Shown here piece after piece: positions 34,695-46,026 of a DNA stretch of 64,000 nt. The DNA lies in NCBI GenBank assembly GCA_001510575.1, contig LNGK01000012.1, positions 1,199,996 to 1,263,995 of the forward strand, written 5' to 3'. This DNA comes from Knoxdaviesia capensis (taxonomy: Eukaryota > Ascomycota > Sordariomycetes > Microascales > Gondwanamycetaceae). Position numbers and translations under genes: made by a program. Positions within the stretch are counted from its first letter, which is position 1, and each line of letters begins with the position of its first letter. The notes below the pieces were generated by a model. The model ran no database searches and had not been told where the DNA came from. It saw nothing but the letters and a program-made list of their open reading frames with translations.

Positions 34695-37552
34695 TCACAG
34701 CTCCCAATCCACGTTATCTTGCCCAATTCCCAGCATCGGATCGCCGAGCTATATTACCGAGGCCAATCATGATTGTGGTAAGCAAGCGAACGCCTTCACT
34801 GTTAACAGGGAACATTCAGTTGGGTTCTACTTACCATAAAGTCCCAATCATCAAGTATCTCGGTATCATATGACCCAGTAAGTATCTGGGGTTCTGGCAC
34901 CGGGCTGTTCTTCCCGCTTAGTGATTTAAGTTGCAGCTCAAGCAGCGGGAGACAGACATTCTCCGCATCCCGGGCAGCTGCAATCAGGATTTTCAGGATC
35001 TCGGGTTTCGAGCATCCCCGCATCAGGGCCTCCATCCACTGTTCCAGCATTACTAGCATCAAGTAGCTCTTAATGTTCGTCTCGCCGGCGTTGAGGCACC
35101 TCAGCGCCCAGTCCTTGCCCTGGCGGAGTATTTTTAGAAGATCCGGCCGCACAATGGCGGGCCAAAGCCCGTCGTTGTCTCCAACCGTAGCAAGCACCTC
35201 GCCGGCAACAATCAGGAACGCCTGGATAGCGGTTGCTCGGAACATCCCAGACGAGCATGTTGCTGCACGGCCAAACGCCGAGCGACTGAACGCTTCATCC
35301 GAGACAGGCTCCCCGGCTGCGTCAGTTGCATCGGCTGTGCTTGGTTCGGCCAGCTGCACCGTTGCCATGGCCGGGCAAGACGGCTGTGGTTCCTTGGTGC
35401 CATGGGATAAATCATGGATGTCGCTCCATATTTTCTGGCAGTGGTCCACGGCGACTCGGCGAGAGTAGGCGAAGCTGGCCTGCGTCGCTGCAGGCATGAG
35501 GAACGGGGAATGGAGGGCGATGATGCATCGGCGAATGAAAAGGTCTGCCATGGCTAACTCAAAGCTTGTCGGCTTGGGGCCTGGTCGAGTGCTGTACGCA
35601 TGCATGGTTTGATTGAAGTCGCGGAACGCTTGTCGCAGATCTGCGTCCAATCGCAGAGTGTCCTCGTAGCTATGCCGTGCATTTAGTTCGTTGAGAAAGT
35701 TCACCACCGCCAGCCGCTGCGCAAACGTGTTCCGCAAAGCTATGGCCAATGAGCTGTGCGTGTACTCGTTATTCGGCTTGGGGACCTGGGTCCGGTCCTG
35801 TCGGGAACTCAAAGTCGTGTCGGTCTGGAGTTGGCTGAGTTGGTCGTCGTTGTAGTTCCCAGGTGGACGACAGTCAAAATCGGTCATTGATAGCAATGGG
35901 GGAGTGCCGGATGTGAGACTAGATTGCAGCAAAATCTCCAGTATGACATTCCACAAACGCCGGCGCATCTCCGCAGCAAACAGCGACGTAATACCCGGTA
36001 GCTCATCTGGGTCACGAAACAGACCCATGTGCATTGCAGTACGCATGAGTTCGCCGGCGGAGATCCATATCATGTCTGCACCGAGACCAGACGCTTCTCT
36101 CGCCAGCAGTAAGAGAATGCTGGACTGCAGGGTTTGCAGCGACAAGCGGGACTTGAACTCGGGTGCGGACAGCCATGTCTGGGCCTCATTCACCCAGCGA
36201 ATGGCGAGAGAGCGCAGCGTGAATGTTTCGTCGTACGAGGCGGCACCAATCGTCAGCACCAGCTTCAGCTGCATCACAAATCCCATGTCTAGCTGGCAGT
36301 TGTCCGCCGCCCACAGCGCCTCGTAGTCCCTCTTGAAACTGGGAATGTGCAGCACACGGTACACCGAGCCCGACGTGCGATGGTACAGGTCGACCAATGT
36401 ATCCACGAGGGCCTTTGGTGGCAGCGCCAGCGTGGGAGCACATGGCCACTGTGGCGCTCGCTGGGCTTTGATCTGGCGGCCAATGGTTTTGCATTTCTGC
36501 AGGTCTTGGAGGAGACCGTTGTTGCCGGGGTCTTGCAGAAGGGCTTCTTCGAGGATTCCCAGCAACTCCAAGAACTGGTGAAACAAAACAGAGATTAGAT
36601 ATAAGCATGTAAGTGTGGCATATAAGTGAGTTGATTAGCGACCAAACTAATTGTACTGACCACAAAAGCATTTCCAAGCATCCAGGAACTTCGTCCATAG
36701 AGTCGGGATTTATGCGATATTCCAGAGAGAATCGGGATACCATCGTTCGTCACTCCCTTGTCGAAATGCATATAAAAGACACCACCGATTCTCGATATCA
36801 CCTTAGTGATCGAGGACTCGGACGCGTACTTGTCATATTGAGTTGGAATCTTTTCCGGTGTCTTGGCTGGCCGAGAAACTAGGCTCTGGGGCAGAGGCAA
36901 GGTTGCCGTTGTGGAAGGTTGATTTCCGGCATCAGGAGTTTCATTCAGAAACGATGGAACTTTTGGGTGACTGACTAACGACACTCCCGGCAGGCTCTGA
37001 GTAAGGTGGGATGACGACGACGTGCTGGGCGTTCCAATCGATGTGGGTGGGTGGGAGAAGACTCCGTGATCAGAACCGGCTTCAGACGCTGTCCGGACGG
37101 ACGCAAACCTAGAGGCTCCGGGTTGAGTCTCACTCAAGATAAGCCGGTCTTCGTGGCCGAGAGTACTCCGGCTTTTGGGAGTTGAACTGTTCGAGTTGCC
37201 ATCTCCAGTGCGGTGCAAGTGAGCCGGAAGGGGCGGGTTATCGAAGATGCATTCTTGGTTGCGGGACCTCACACAATTGCTGCAGGGTAACTCGCGATTA
37301 CACCGGATCTTGCGGCGGCGGCATAGAGTACATGACCTATAAGTCCGACACAGGTTGGAGAACACGTTGCCAAGTCAGTCAAGGGGCATATACACGTGTA
37401 CGGGATATGGCAAATGCACAACACATGCACTGGAGCCCAACGGGGAATTCAGGGCACAAACGCCCTTGGACCGAAATGACAAAACGGGAATGGGGCAGGT
37501 CATACACTGCAGGACGTCGCCTCCTGCGCTCACGATCGGGTTCGGCGTTCAT
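34695..37552 (-). CDS. Zn2Cys6 transcription factor with fungal-specific TF domain
   Basis: Best model on the minus strand: exons 37552-37506, 37336-36661, 36574-34835 and 34748-34695, 838 residues. Exon 1 gives a basic leader (MNAEPDRERRRRRPAV) joining directly to SCTLCRRRKIRC. The zinc cluster is Cys 18, 21, 28, 34, 37 and 45 (C-x2-C-x6-C-x5-C-x2-C-x7-C). Next come a Ser/Thr-rich linker, the YGRSSWM segment before the middle homology region, and the DNA-regulator domain around LADLYHRTSGSVYRVLHIP-like sequence (LVDLYHRTSGSVYRVLHIPS). At the 3' end a GTAAGT at 34,834 suggests an 86-nt intron leading to a short acidic end (DNVDWEL). Without it the frame stops at 34,802 with a different 10-residue tail. 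A nuclear regulator; its targets are unknown. It is head-to-head with the dead MFS gene at 38.3 kb, which may have been its target. Confidence 0.85.
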
Positions 37553-38289
37553 TTTTTGATGCTGTTAGATATGTCTTGGGTATGGGTCTCTGGGTATGGG
37601 TATAACTGGGAGGATCGCAGAAACGAGCAGGCGGGGAAAGGCCAAAAAGCCGGAAGGGCTCCCGGAGATTTTTAACCGCGAATCTGAAAGTCCAATGCTG
37701 TAGAAGCCCTGGATACTATCGCTAATCGCATGTAAGGTCGGCCAAAGCGAGGTGAGTGAGTCCGAGTTCATGGTTCGAAGAGGTGTCGCGGTGGTTGAAG
37801 CCTTGCCTTATATCCGAGTCCGCTTAAATTCTCGTCGGGAAATTCCGGTGCCCATTAGGTAATCCCGATCCAGCATAGGCGCTACGACAACGCCGGCCCG
37901 GAAAATGGTCATAGTGGTGTTCGTCATCTTCAAGCGCCAGGGGGTGTCTAGTGTGAAAGTAGTAGGCCGGTTATCGGCGGGCTTATTTCCAGGGGCAACT
38001 CTGGTGCCTGGAGTGATATCCGGGGGGCGTGTCCGGGACTGCGTGCGCAATTCGGTCGGGGTGGGTCCTGATTTGAAATCCACAATTTGCCGAATCGGAT
38101 CCCGCACTTCCTCCCTCTTCAGCCCAGTGCATGGGTTCTACAAGGGTAAGAGAAAAATATAGGTTATCAGATGAAGATTTAGCTCCGAGGGGTGTTCACT
38201 TTAATAAGTACTGATGTCCTCCCCAGACGCCATGGAGCAAGCCAACACGAAGCAGTTAGGTCTATGTTCATTCTGGTCCTCGGCCGGTG
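37553..38289. other. Divergent intergenic region between the regulator and the dead MFS gene
   Basis: About 740 bp forming the shared 5' side of the two genes. It is GC-rich with CGG and CCG triplets (for instance near 37,895 and 38,020) of the kind bound by Zn2Cys6 proteins. I could not define a convincing paired site. Confidence 0.35.
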
Positions 38290-39790
38290 ACTGTTACACC
38301 ACATACAACCAACACGGATCCAGCAATTTTCTTTCCTCTCACAGATACCAACGACAACTCTGACAACAAAATCCGAGCCTCAGTCGATTTCCCCGCCGAC
38401 TCTTCCGTCGCGACCTTGAACGATAACGAGAAGTCAATAGCTGTCAGCGATGTGTCACCGGAAACGTCGATGTGGCCCCCGAGGGTGGGCTTGAGGCATG
38501 GATGGCCGCTGTTGGCGGGGCGTGTGTGTCGCTCTCGTGTCTCGGTTTCGCCAACTCCTACGGGGTCTCCCAGGAATACTACAGTACATGACTCACCAGC
38601 TCAAGCAGTACTCGGTGGACACCGTGGCATAGATCGGCTCCGTGCTATTCTTTGTCTAGTTCCTGGCCCCCAATGTCACCGGCCCTTTGTTTGACCGAGA
38701 CGGGTCCTTGTTATGTCATGTTTCCTACATGAAGATACGATATGTACATGTATACTACCCGTCCACATATTCATCTCGCAGCTCGTTGCCCCGGCCTCCA
38801 TTCTCTATGTTGTCGCGATCATGATCGTGAGCATAAGCAGGAAGTACTGGCACTTCATGCTTGTCCAAGGCATTGTTATTGGTCTCTCTGCATAGCGAGT
38901 CTCCAGCCACCAGCTCTGGCAGCAGCATCGCAAGACTGTAACAAGAAGCGGGTTGCCGCACTCGGCCTGGTAGTTCCTGGCTCATCTATCGGCGATGTGG
39001 TGTTCCCCTTGGCTTTCTTGAAAATGCTCAACAGCACATCGCTTGGGTTGGCTGGTCGATCCGCGTCATGGGTTTTGCTACCCTTCCGCTAATGATCTTT
39101 GTCACCCTCTCTGTGCGTCCACGACTACCTCCCCGGGCCTCACAATTCCTCATCCATGAAGCGTTCAAGAACCGCGTCTATGTCCTTCTGACTGTGTCCA
39201 TGTTCTTTCTTTCGTTGGCCTATTCCTGCCTCTGTTCTCCCTGCCATCATACGCTGTACCGCGCGGCATCGATGCCACATTTGCATCTTACCTACTTGCT
39301 ATTTGCCTATGCCTCATCGACATTTGGACGTATCATCCCCGGTGTGCTGGCAGACAAGTACCGCCGCTTCAACGTCTTCGTGGCCCGGTGAATATCTGTT
39401 GGAGTGACCGTGCTTTGCATAGACCAGGTGGTGTCCAAAGCCGGCCTTATTGCTTACGCGATTGCAGTGGGCTTTACCACAAACACAATCTTGTTGTCAG
39501 CTGCGACAGCCATCTCAATATACACGCACAATATGAGAAACATGGGGACGTACCTGGGTATGGCCCTAGCTATTGTTTCTATGTCGGCCCTCATCGGCTC
39601 GTTCATTAGCGGAGCTCTTGTCGATTAGGACGGCGGATTTCAGGAGGTGTGGATTTTCTGCGCAGTCATGTCCTTCACGAGAGGTGCTGTTGGACTTACG
39701 GCGAAGGCCGCAACCGACAAGGGCCTTTTCGGCCAGATCCAGAATGCATGCTCTTTTGTTGGGAATTACCTGTTTAAATATTTCATTTGT
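38290..39790 (+). pseudogene. Decayed MFS monocarboxylate-type transporter
   Basis: Successive reading frames match one monocarboxylate permease-like MFS protein in the right order. They are PEGGLEAWMAAVGGACVS (helix 1), SQEYY, HFMLVQGIVIGLS (helix 4), NKKRVAALGLVVPGSSIGDV, KMLNSTSLG, FAYASSTFGRIIPGVLADK and MRNMGTYLGMALAIVSMSAL. The frame changes near 38,460, 38,585 and 39,050. In-frame stops occur at about 38,630 (TAG), 38,657 (TAG), 38,893 (TAG), 39,389 (TGA) and 39,626 (TAG). At least two stops fit C-to-T or G-to-A changes of CAG or TGG codons. No splice pattern can remove them all. Past about 39,790 the similarity fades. The gene is dead but still easily recognised, so the loss is not ancient. 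Confidence 0.85.
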
Positions 39791-40650
39791 CCTTCTTTTC
39801 TAGAGTTACTCCTTCAATTAATCGGTTTGGCCGTGGTGGAAGCGGGGTGTATAAGTGTGAGTCCGAAATTGGCGAAAGTTCAAGTTTCAATTGCATTACC
39901 TTGTGAGTACAAGATATACAATCTCCTTTGTTCCCAATATATATGGCGTTGCCGTTTCTGCAACACTATTGTGGCGTTGTCTTCACAGCGGCGCCGAATC
40001 ATTCGTCTTGACTTGGGCTCGTATCAGGGGGGGCACTCATATCTACGAGCGAGGGTTCACAGATAACTACCAAGTTCGTTGAGTTGAACCTTTTCCTTGA
40101 TATGTTTTTTCTTGACGTCGCATTCAATTCTCGAAACATCATTGTGCATGAGATAATACTTGGGACGGTGTATGCATTTTATGTTCGCGCAGTGAGCACT
40201 ATGTACAAATTTCCAAAAAGCCACATATATACAGAAAATGTATCCAACCCATCTGGATGTCTTTCCGAGAACCATCTCCTCTCTCATCAACAATCAAGAC
40301 AAATAATCCAAGAGGTAATGTGCTGAAAAATATAGCCAAGAACTTCCCTCCCAAAAAAAAAACCACCTTTCATCAGATCTCCTCCCCCTGGTATCATTTA
40401 TGCCCGCCCCAGTTCCTTTTTTATAGTGGAGGAGCAACCACTAACAACACGCTTAAGCAAACTTGCTTTGGGCGATGAATCGCATCGAAGAAAAAAAGTT
40501 CTTGGTCCATCCTTCATCTCACCTCATATGTCGCTTCAATCCGACGTGCCCTTTTTTCGCTGGCTGCTCTTTTCTTTTTTCTTTTTTATTGGCTGCATCA
40601 CCGCACTCGGTCGTCGCGGACTCGGTCCGGGCCCCACCCTCGGAGCTGGC
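39791..40650. other. Intergenic region between the dead MFS gene and the NLP gene
   Basis: AT-richer than its surroundings, with no supported gene. It may include the unrecognisable tail of the decayed transporter. The part next to the NLP stop is its 3' flank. Confidence 0.4.
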
Positions 40651-41433
40651 TTACGGCCAGCCCGGCGAACCATCGGCGTCGTAGCCAGTGTCAAAGTTCG
40701 TGATCTCCGAAGGTTTAGCGCGATTCAGGTTGCCCTGGATCTTGGCGTCGCTGAAGCCAAGGCTCGCCGAGCCAAAATCGTGGGCAATGACCAGATCGCG
40801 AGTGTTTCCAGGGAATCCATTGTAGCTGACCAGGGCACCACGGAACCAGACGCCCTTGTGGTTCTCGATAGCATCATCGGCGGCAGAGGCAAAACGGAAG
40901 CAGTGGGTAGAGCCGCCATCCTTGTGGTACACAATCTTGGGGTGGTCGCCGTCCCAGCGGATGTTCGAGGCCTTCTTGATCTGGTAGTTTCCGTGCTGCG
41001 AAACGGCCACATACTCCGGGCGGTCGTCCTTGACCCACACGACAATGTGCTCCCAGTCGTGGCGGTGGCCGCCGATGAAGTAGGCCACGGCCACGTCCTT
41101 CTCGAAGTAGTAATCGTAGAAGTAGGCACACCAGCCGTTGTTGCAGCGCTGGCGCGAGTACACGTTGTTGTTGTCCAGATCAGAAGCGTCACGGCAGTTA
41201 TCCGAGAGGCCGACGAAGTAGGACTCCAGACCCTGGGCAATCTCGCCCGTCGCGCTGATGGCCGGCACGTTGTAGCAGCCGTCCGTGTCAAAATCCAGTG
41301 ACGGCTGCCACCGCAGGTCGTTGGCCGTGGCACGCTGAGGCAGAGCCTGGGGAGGGTTGACAGTGGCCATCAAGGTGGCGGTCATGGTGACTGCCAGCGC
41401 CAACGCGGTGCTGTTTGTGACAAAAGGGGCCAT
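40651..41433 (-). CDS. NLP (necrosis- and ethylene-inducing-like, NPP1 family) secreted protein
   Basis: A single-exon, intact frame of 260 residues from ATG 41433. The N terminus has a hydrophobic signal-like stretch (about 8-25) and a Pro/Arg cleavage-like site near PQR (32-34). The NPP1 domain fills residues 38-250 and keeps the family heptapeptide GHRHDWE at 122-128, which carries the metal-binding residues. There are two cysteine pairs (Cys53/Cys80 and Cys97/Cys102). The second pair points to the four-cysteine (type 2) NLPs common in ascomycetes rather than the two-cysteine type. Family members act outside the cell; some damage dicot plant membranes through sphingolipid binding, while others are not cytolytic. 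Whether this one is toxic cannot be told from sequence. No frameshift or truncation is seen. Confidence 0.92.
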   Translation of the reverse strand: MAPFVTNSTALALAVTMTATLMATVNPPQALPQRATANDLRWQPSLDFDTDGCYNVPAISATGEIAQGLESYFVGLSDNCRDASDLDNNNVYSRQRCNNGWCAYFYDYYFEKDVAVAYFIGGHRHDWEHIVVWVKDDRPEYVAVSQHGNYQIKKASNIRWDGDHPKIVYHKDGGSTHCFRFASAADDAIENHKGVWFRGALVSYNGFPGNTRDLVIAHDFGSASLGFSDAKIQGNLNRAKPSEITNFDTGYDADGSPGWP

Positions 41434-43749
41434 TGTGAATCTGGTACAGGGAAGGGGGGGAAAATCTCAGGGATATAGGTATATGATGGGGGGTCCAGAG
41501 TACGGGCCCAGAGTGGTGATCTCTATATATCGGGCGTCCTGATTTGTAGGCACTAAGAGACTGTGAAGATGGTGGAGAGGATGAGAGAAGTGGTTGATGG
41601 TCTTTTCAGCTCTTCAAGTCAGGAGAACTATCGCGGCATCACTCGAGACTTTATATAGACACAGAGAGCTGAAAGGTCCACGAGAGCGAGAGGCACACAC
41701 CTAGACGATTCCCATCTAGGGAGGTCGGCTAGTAGTGTGAGCCATGTCTGTAAGTGAAGTCATCTGTAAGAAGCTCATAGGTCACATCTGGTTATGAAGA
41801 TATACCATCCTGCGCCCCAGTTATCTCCAAGACGCTGGTAGCGGCGAAGTTGGATTGGACAGGCTTCTGTATGTACCTGTGCAGGTATGGTTCTTTTTCG
41901 AGGCAGATACCTCTCATGTATCTCCTCCTTTTCGTCTTTCTTGCTTCCTGTTAAGTTCCTAGCCATGCTTTTCTTTTCCTTCGAGGCCCCCATACTGCTC
42001 TGCCTTCTCCTTTTCGCCCCTATTTTTCGTCCCATCGAAGTCTACACTTACTATATTAAACCGCTGTCACGAGTTCCCTGTCATTCATATCTTTCTTTTT
42101 TTTTTCTTGTTCCTTCTTCAGAGCGTTTCTTTTCTAGACATCGTTTCCTATGGAGTCACGGCACACACATACTCAAGACACCAAAAACCAGGGTCTGTGC
42201 TGAAAAAAACGCACCTTGGGCTCTTGGTTGGCTTGTTCACATGCAAGCGCAATTTGCTGTTGTATTGAAGCTAGGGGATGAGGTGGTAATGGGGGAGAGG
42301 AAGCGTTCGAGTAGAATCCATAGATAAAACATGAATAAAAATAAACATGAATATCTGGATTGAAGTCCTAAAAGGAAATCGGTGGCGCATTTGAACCCCA
42401 TTTCGTTCGTTCTTTTTCTTGGAAAGCTTCTTGGAGATCCACTGGGATGCTGATCGGCCTCCGTGAATGCAGATCCATCACTTACACGGGCACGCTAGAT
42501 AGAACGCCAATAGTTGCAAACTCTCTTACCTATTTCGGCCACCGAGTATCACATTTGGAATTTCGAGAACAATGTGAACACCTTCTCCCACGTTGTGAAG
42601 TGAGACATCTTCACTAGTGATGGTCATAGGCCAGATGGGTTCAGAGAGGAGTCAGGCGGGACATGGCGAGAAGGCCGTAAGGCACGATGGGTAATCTATC
42701 TAGTAGCACTGTAGTATAGTGCGATGCGACTCTCCTCTATCCGCAAGGATACGTCCCCTCGGCCCAGCAAGGGTCCCGTTCTCGGCGGGGAAAATACAAG
42801 CGAATAAAGGGAGTTATGATATTGTGCCCAATATCAGAGCAGCAGGAGGTATAGGGAGCTTTAGAGATTCAGGAAAGGGAGTCCATATTCAGTAAGGATA
42901 AGCCCCATCTCGCCTGTAGGTGCGTGACGCCTTTCGTGTAGGAAACGGAATAGGAGGAGGTGGTGATGTGATGTGATGTGCCATTTGAAGGAGGTGTACC
43001 TGTGAGTTTTGCAACTTTCACATATCCACCCAAAAAAGCCGTCTTGAACAGCCACACTCTAAGTACCTGACAACAATCGGGACTTGTCCCTAAATCGGCT
43101 GTTTGATCTAAGATAGCCCCAGCGCCTCTGTAGGCCAATCAAGACTCGATTCGCGGTAATGCCGATTCAGGAACAACAGGAAGCCGCGATCCTATAGGTG
43201 CAAACAGAATTTTCTTTAAGCTCTGTCAACCTAACGGGCGGGCGAACACAAGCTTGCAATTTCAGAACTTTAATTCCATTCTGCTGGACCAGGGAGACAA
43301 CGATAAACACTTTACGGAGTACTAGCATGCATGTACTGTATGTACTTTTTCCCCCAAATGGCTTTTAATTTAAAAGGAAACCTTGGCTATAGCGATGGAA
43401 CCCTAGGTAAGCTTGAGATGCATATCTCGCGCAAGATGTGGAAAGCATTTCGGCTGTTTGGCGATCATCTTGTCTATCATCCCGAATCCGAACCAGGAAT
43501 CACTTCGATGTTCGCCTATGTCTTCTAAGTCAACCCGGCTGGCCACGTCGGATCCTGCCAACGGAGAAGAAAGAGCTGCCAGATGTTACCCTCCTAGCAA
43601 AAGCAGCACACCTTACCGCTTTCTCTCACCGATCGCCCACAAAGCGGTGTCTTGTCTGCACCTCGAGGATTTAATTAAAGTTATTCATGATAGGTGAGCA
43701 CAGCGCGGGAACATGTGTCCCACACACGGGACCCCTCTCTGTCACCTTA
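41434..43749. other. Upstream region of the NLP gene and intergenic DNA
   Basis: The first 220 bases are the NLP leader, free of ATG on the minus strand up to about 41,636. The rest holds no supported gene; ORFs at 41,887-42,327 and 43,331-43,697 lack domains. Confidence 0.4.
41650..41657 (-). promoter_or_regulatory. Putative TATA box of the NLP gene
   Basis: TATATAAA on the minus strand, about 217 nt before the NLP ATG, a consensus TATA match. It implies a leader of roughly 180-190 nt. Supported by position and sequence only. Confidence 0.45.
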
Positions 43750-43849
43750 CTCGTGCCACGCCCCACTTATCTGGTTCACTCTACGAGCGCACCATCTAAA
43801 GATGGTGCTCATCAGCAATGTTGCCAAATCACCAATGTTGCCAATACAC
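43750..43849 (+). repeat. Left terminal inverted repeat of the MITE
   Basis: 98 of 100 bases match the inverse of 44,051-44,150. Mismatches fall at 43,773 and 43,845. Confidence 0.92.
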
Positions 43850-44050
43850 CAAAATTATTAAAAAAAACCCTCTTCAACTATCACCACATTCGAAAATAAT
43901 TTATATCTTATTCTATAAAATTCCTATTAACTATATCTATTAAATGTCGACTCTAAGAGGCTATACGCTTCTATTTAGCTAACCCTCAAATGTCTATCTC
44001 GTAAGTTGCGCGAGATTTCGCTGTCGTGGTGATAGTAGTTTAGTAGCATT

Positions 44051-44150
44051 GTGTGTTGGCAACATTGGTGATTTGGCAACATTGCTGATGAGCACCATCT
44101 TTAGATGGTGCGCTCGTAGAGTGAACTAGATAAGTGGGGCGTGGCACGAG
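44051..44150 (-). repeat. Right terminal inverted repeat of the MITE
   Basis: Inverse partner of 43,750-43,849, ending at the TA duplication. It carries the same inner hairpin and subterminal direct repeats. Confidence 0.92.
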
Positions 44151-46026
44151 TACCCCTCCGCTGACTATTATCGGAGGCCATCGGAAAAAAGGCGCGTGAA
44201 GATAGCCACAGCTCCCGATCGCAGCACGTGGGGGTTGGTTGTTCTGTCATGACGAGAGATTTTGCGGTGGAACGTTTTGTCAAAGGGATCTTTGTGCCCT
44301 TTCACCTCCCCCTCTTCCAGCCTCCGGAGGCCGGTTGCAGACACCGACCCCTGTGCGCGCGCCTGTGCCCAGAGTTAGGTTCCGTTAACCCTGAAGAAAA
44401 GGAAGGAGAAAAAACCCACCCCTCCGCATGTGGACCCGCTACTAGATCCGCAGCTGTATTCGAAAAGGTGAAGAGAAATCAATGATCAGCGGCATAAGGG
44501 TGTTCCTGTTTCAAGACCGGCCGTTGAGACCTTTGTTCGTCACCGCTCAGTAGAAGACGAACACCCAATCCCAGCTGTTCTCGGCGGCCATGTGCCCCCC
44601 GCACCGTGCTCTCCTTGTGTCTGTCTCTTCTTTCCTCCGTTCTTGCGGCTGGCTGGGGTATGAACCTGTTCATCATGTGCTCTCAGACTCAAAGGATTGC
44701 TCTGCCCACGTGCCCCTAGATCGGGGTGGTAGATACGCCGCAATACTGCGAACTATTGAGCCGGTCGGGCAATTAATTCATCCGATAGATCTCGAGATAT
44801 CGGGTCTCCATAAATGTCCAGAACTTCCTCGCCTCGGGTCTCTAACGGATCAGTAGCACCGGTTCCGATGGCAGACCCGCTTTTAGAACCCCGGATCGGA
44901 GGTGTGTGTTATGTCCGATGCTTCTCCGTTGGAAATTGCTGTTAGTACATGACCCGGCCGGCCATGTAATTTGTGGATTCATCTCGTACGTATATCCGCC
45001 CTGAATCCACCCACATACCCGGGCCGGCTCCCGGGCCAGTTTCCGGAACCGAATTCCGGGCCCCGTTTTTCCAGAGAATCTGGCTGTGCGTATGAGGAGG
45101 AAGTCAAGCGTATGAAAGGAAGCTTGAAGCACTCTTTCAGTAGCGGAGTACTACCGAATTTTCGTGTTCAATATCGTTGTGGTTGACCGACCACTCCCCC
45201 CGGCCTGTGTTTCCTGAGGCCGTCCCCGATCCCGATCCGGATCCCGACCGTCTGGTTTTTTACGTCTTCACTCTTACATATCACGGCTTTATTTTTGGCC
45301 TCTGACTTTTAATTCGTCCCACTCCCCAATCTAGGGGTTTTCATAGCTCGCGCTGGCCTGTTCCATACGTGTAGGGCACATCCAGCCATAAAACCATGTC
45401 CGCTCACTCGTATTTGTGACTTCGTTTGTTGCTAAACCAGATCTCATATATTCTATCTTCATTCTCATTCTATGCTCCAGTATAATCACAGCGCTGGGTC
45501 AGTCATGATAGGTTATGGCTGGTGCAGACAGTGGTGCTGTATAAATAGAGAAGGAGCGATAATCATCGAATCATACCAATGATCAGTGACAAACAACCCG
45601 GAGTCAAACATGAAAACTGGCAGGAAGTTCATGAATCACAACACCAGATGATTCCAAGAATAATTATTCAGCTTCACCTTCGACTCGTGTTTACTGTTTT
45701 TAAAAGACGGCTGGTGGTGTTGTTAGAGAAAAAGAAAACCACACAAGATTTGCTCTTTCTCCTTTTGTCGTCCAGTGTTCTACCGAACATGGTCATTCCA
45801 ACATTTCTTACTTCTGCCTGATGTTTCCTCCCAATACCTTTTCTGACCACATGATCCTAACATCGGGACATTCTTATACGTCTTTCACAAACGACTGATA
45901 TCCAGCCTCCTCTCGCAATCTCCCTACAATCATCCCAGAACCGTCCGGATTGTCCACGGCCAACCTCCACAGCCCTACACTTTGAGCACCTCCACATCGA
46001 TAAACCAGCCCTTCTCCAAGACGACA
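44151..46026. other. Intergenic region upstream of the unknown two-exon gene
   Basis: No supported gene. Short ORFs on both strands at 44.2-45.2 kb have no domain. The final 150 bases are C/T-rich leader of the gene at 46,027. Confidence 0.4.

Larger units (their letters stand above)
43750..44150. mobile_element. MITE with 100-bp terminal inverted repeats and TA target duplication
   Basis: The element starts CTCGTGCCACGCCCC and ends with its exact inverse. It is flanked on both sides by TA (43,748-43,749 and 44,151-44,152), the target duplication of Tc1/mariner-type transposons. The terminal repeats (43,750-43,849 and 44,051-44,150) are 100 bp with two mismatches. Each contains an inner hairpin (GCACCATCT, two bases, then its inverse) and two direct copies of CAATGTTGCCAA. 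The inner 201 bp is AT-rich and has no coding potential, so movement would need a transposase supplied elsewhere. The near-identity of the two ends suggests a recent insertion. Confidence 0.92.

Noticed and set aside
27131..41433. Possible secondary-metabolite or nutrient-use cluster (regulator, two transporters, NLP)
   Set aside because: No backbone or tailoring enzyme is present, one transporter is dead, and spacings are several kb.
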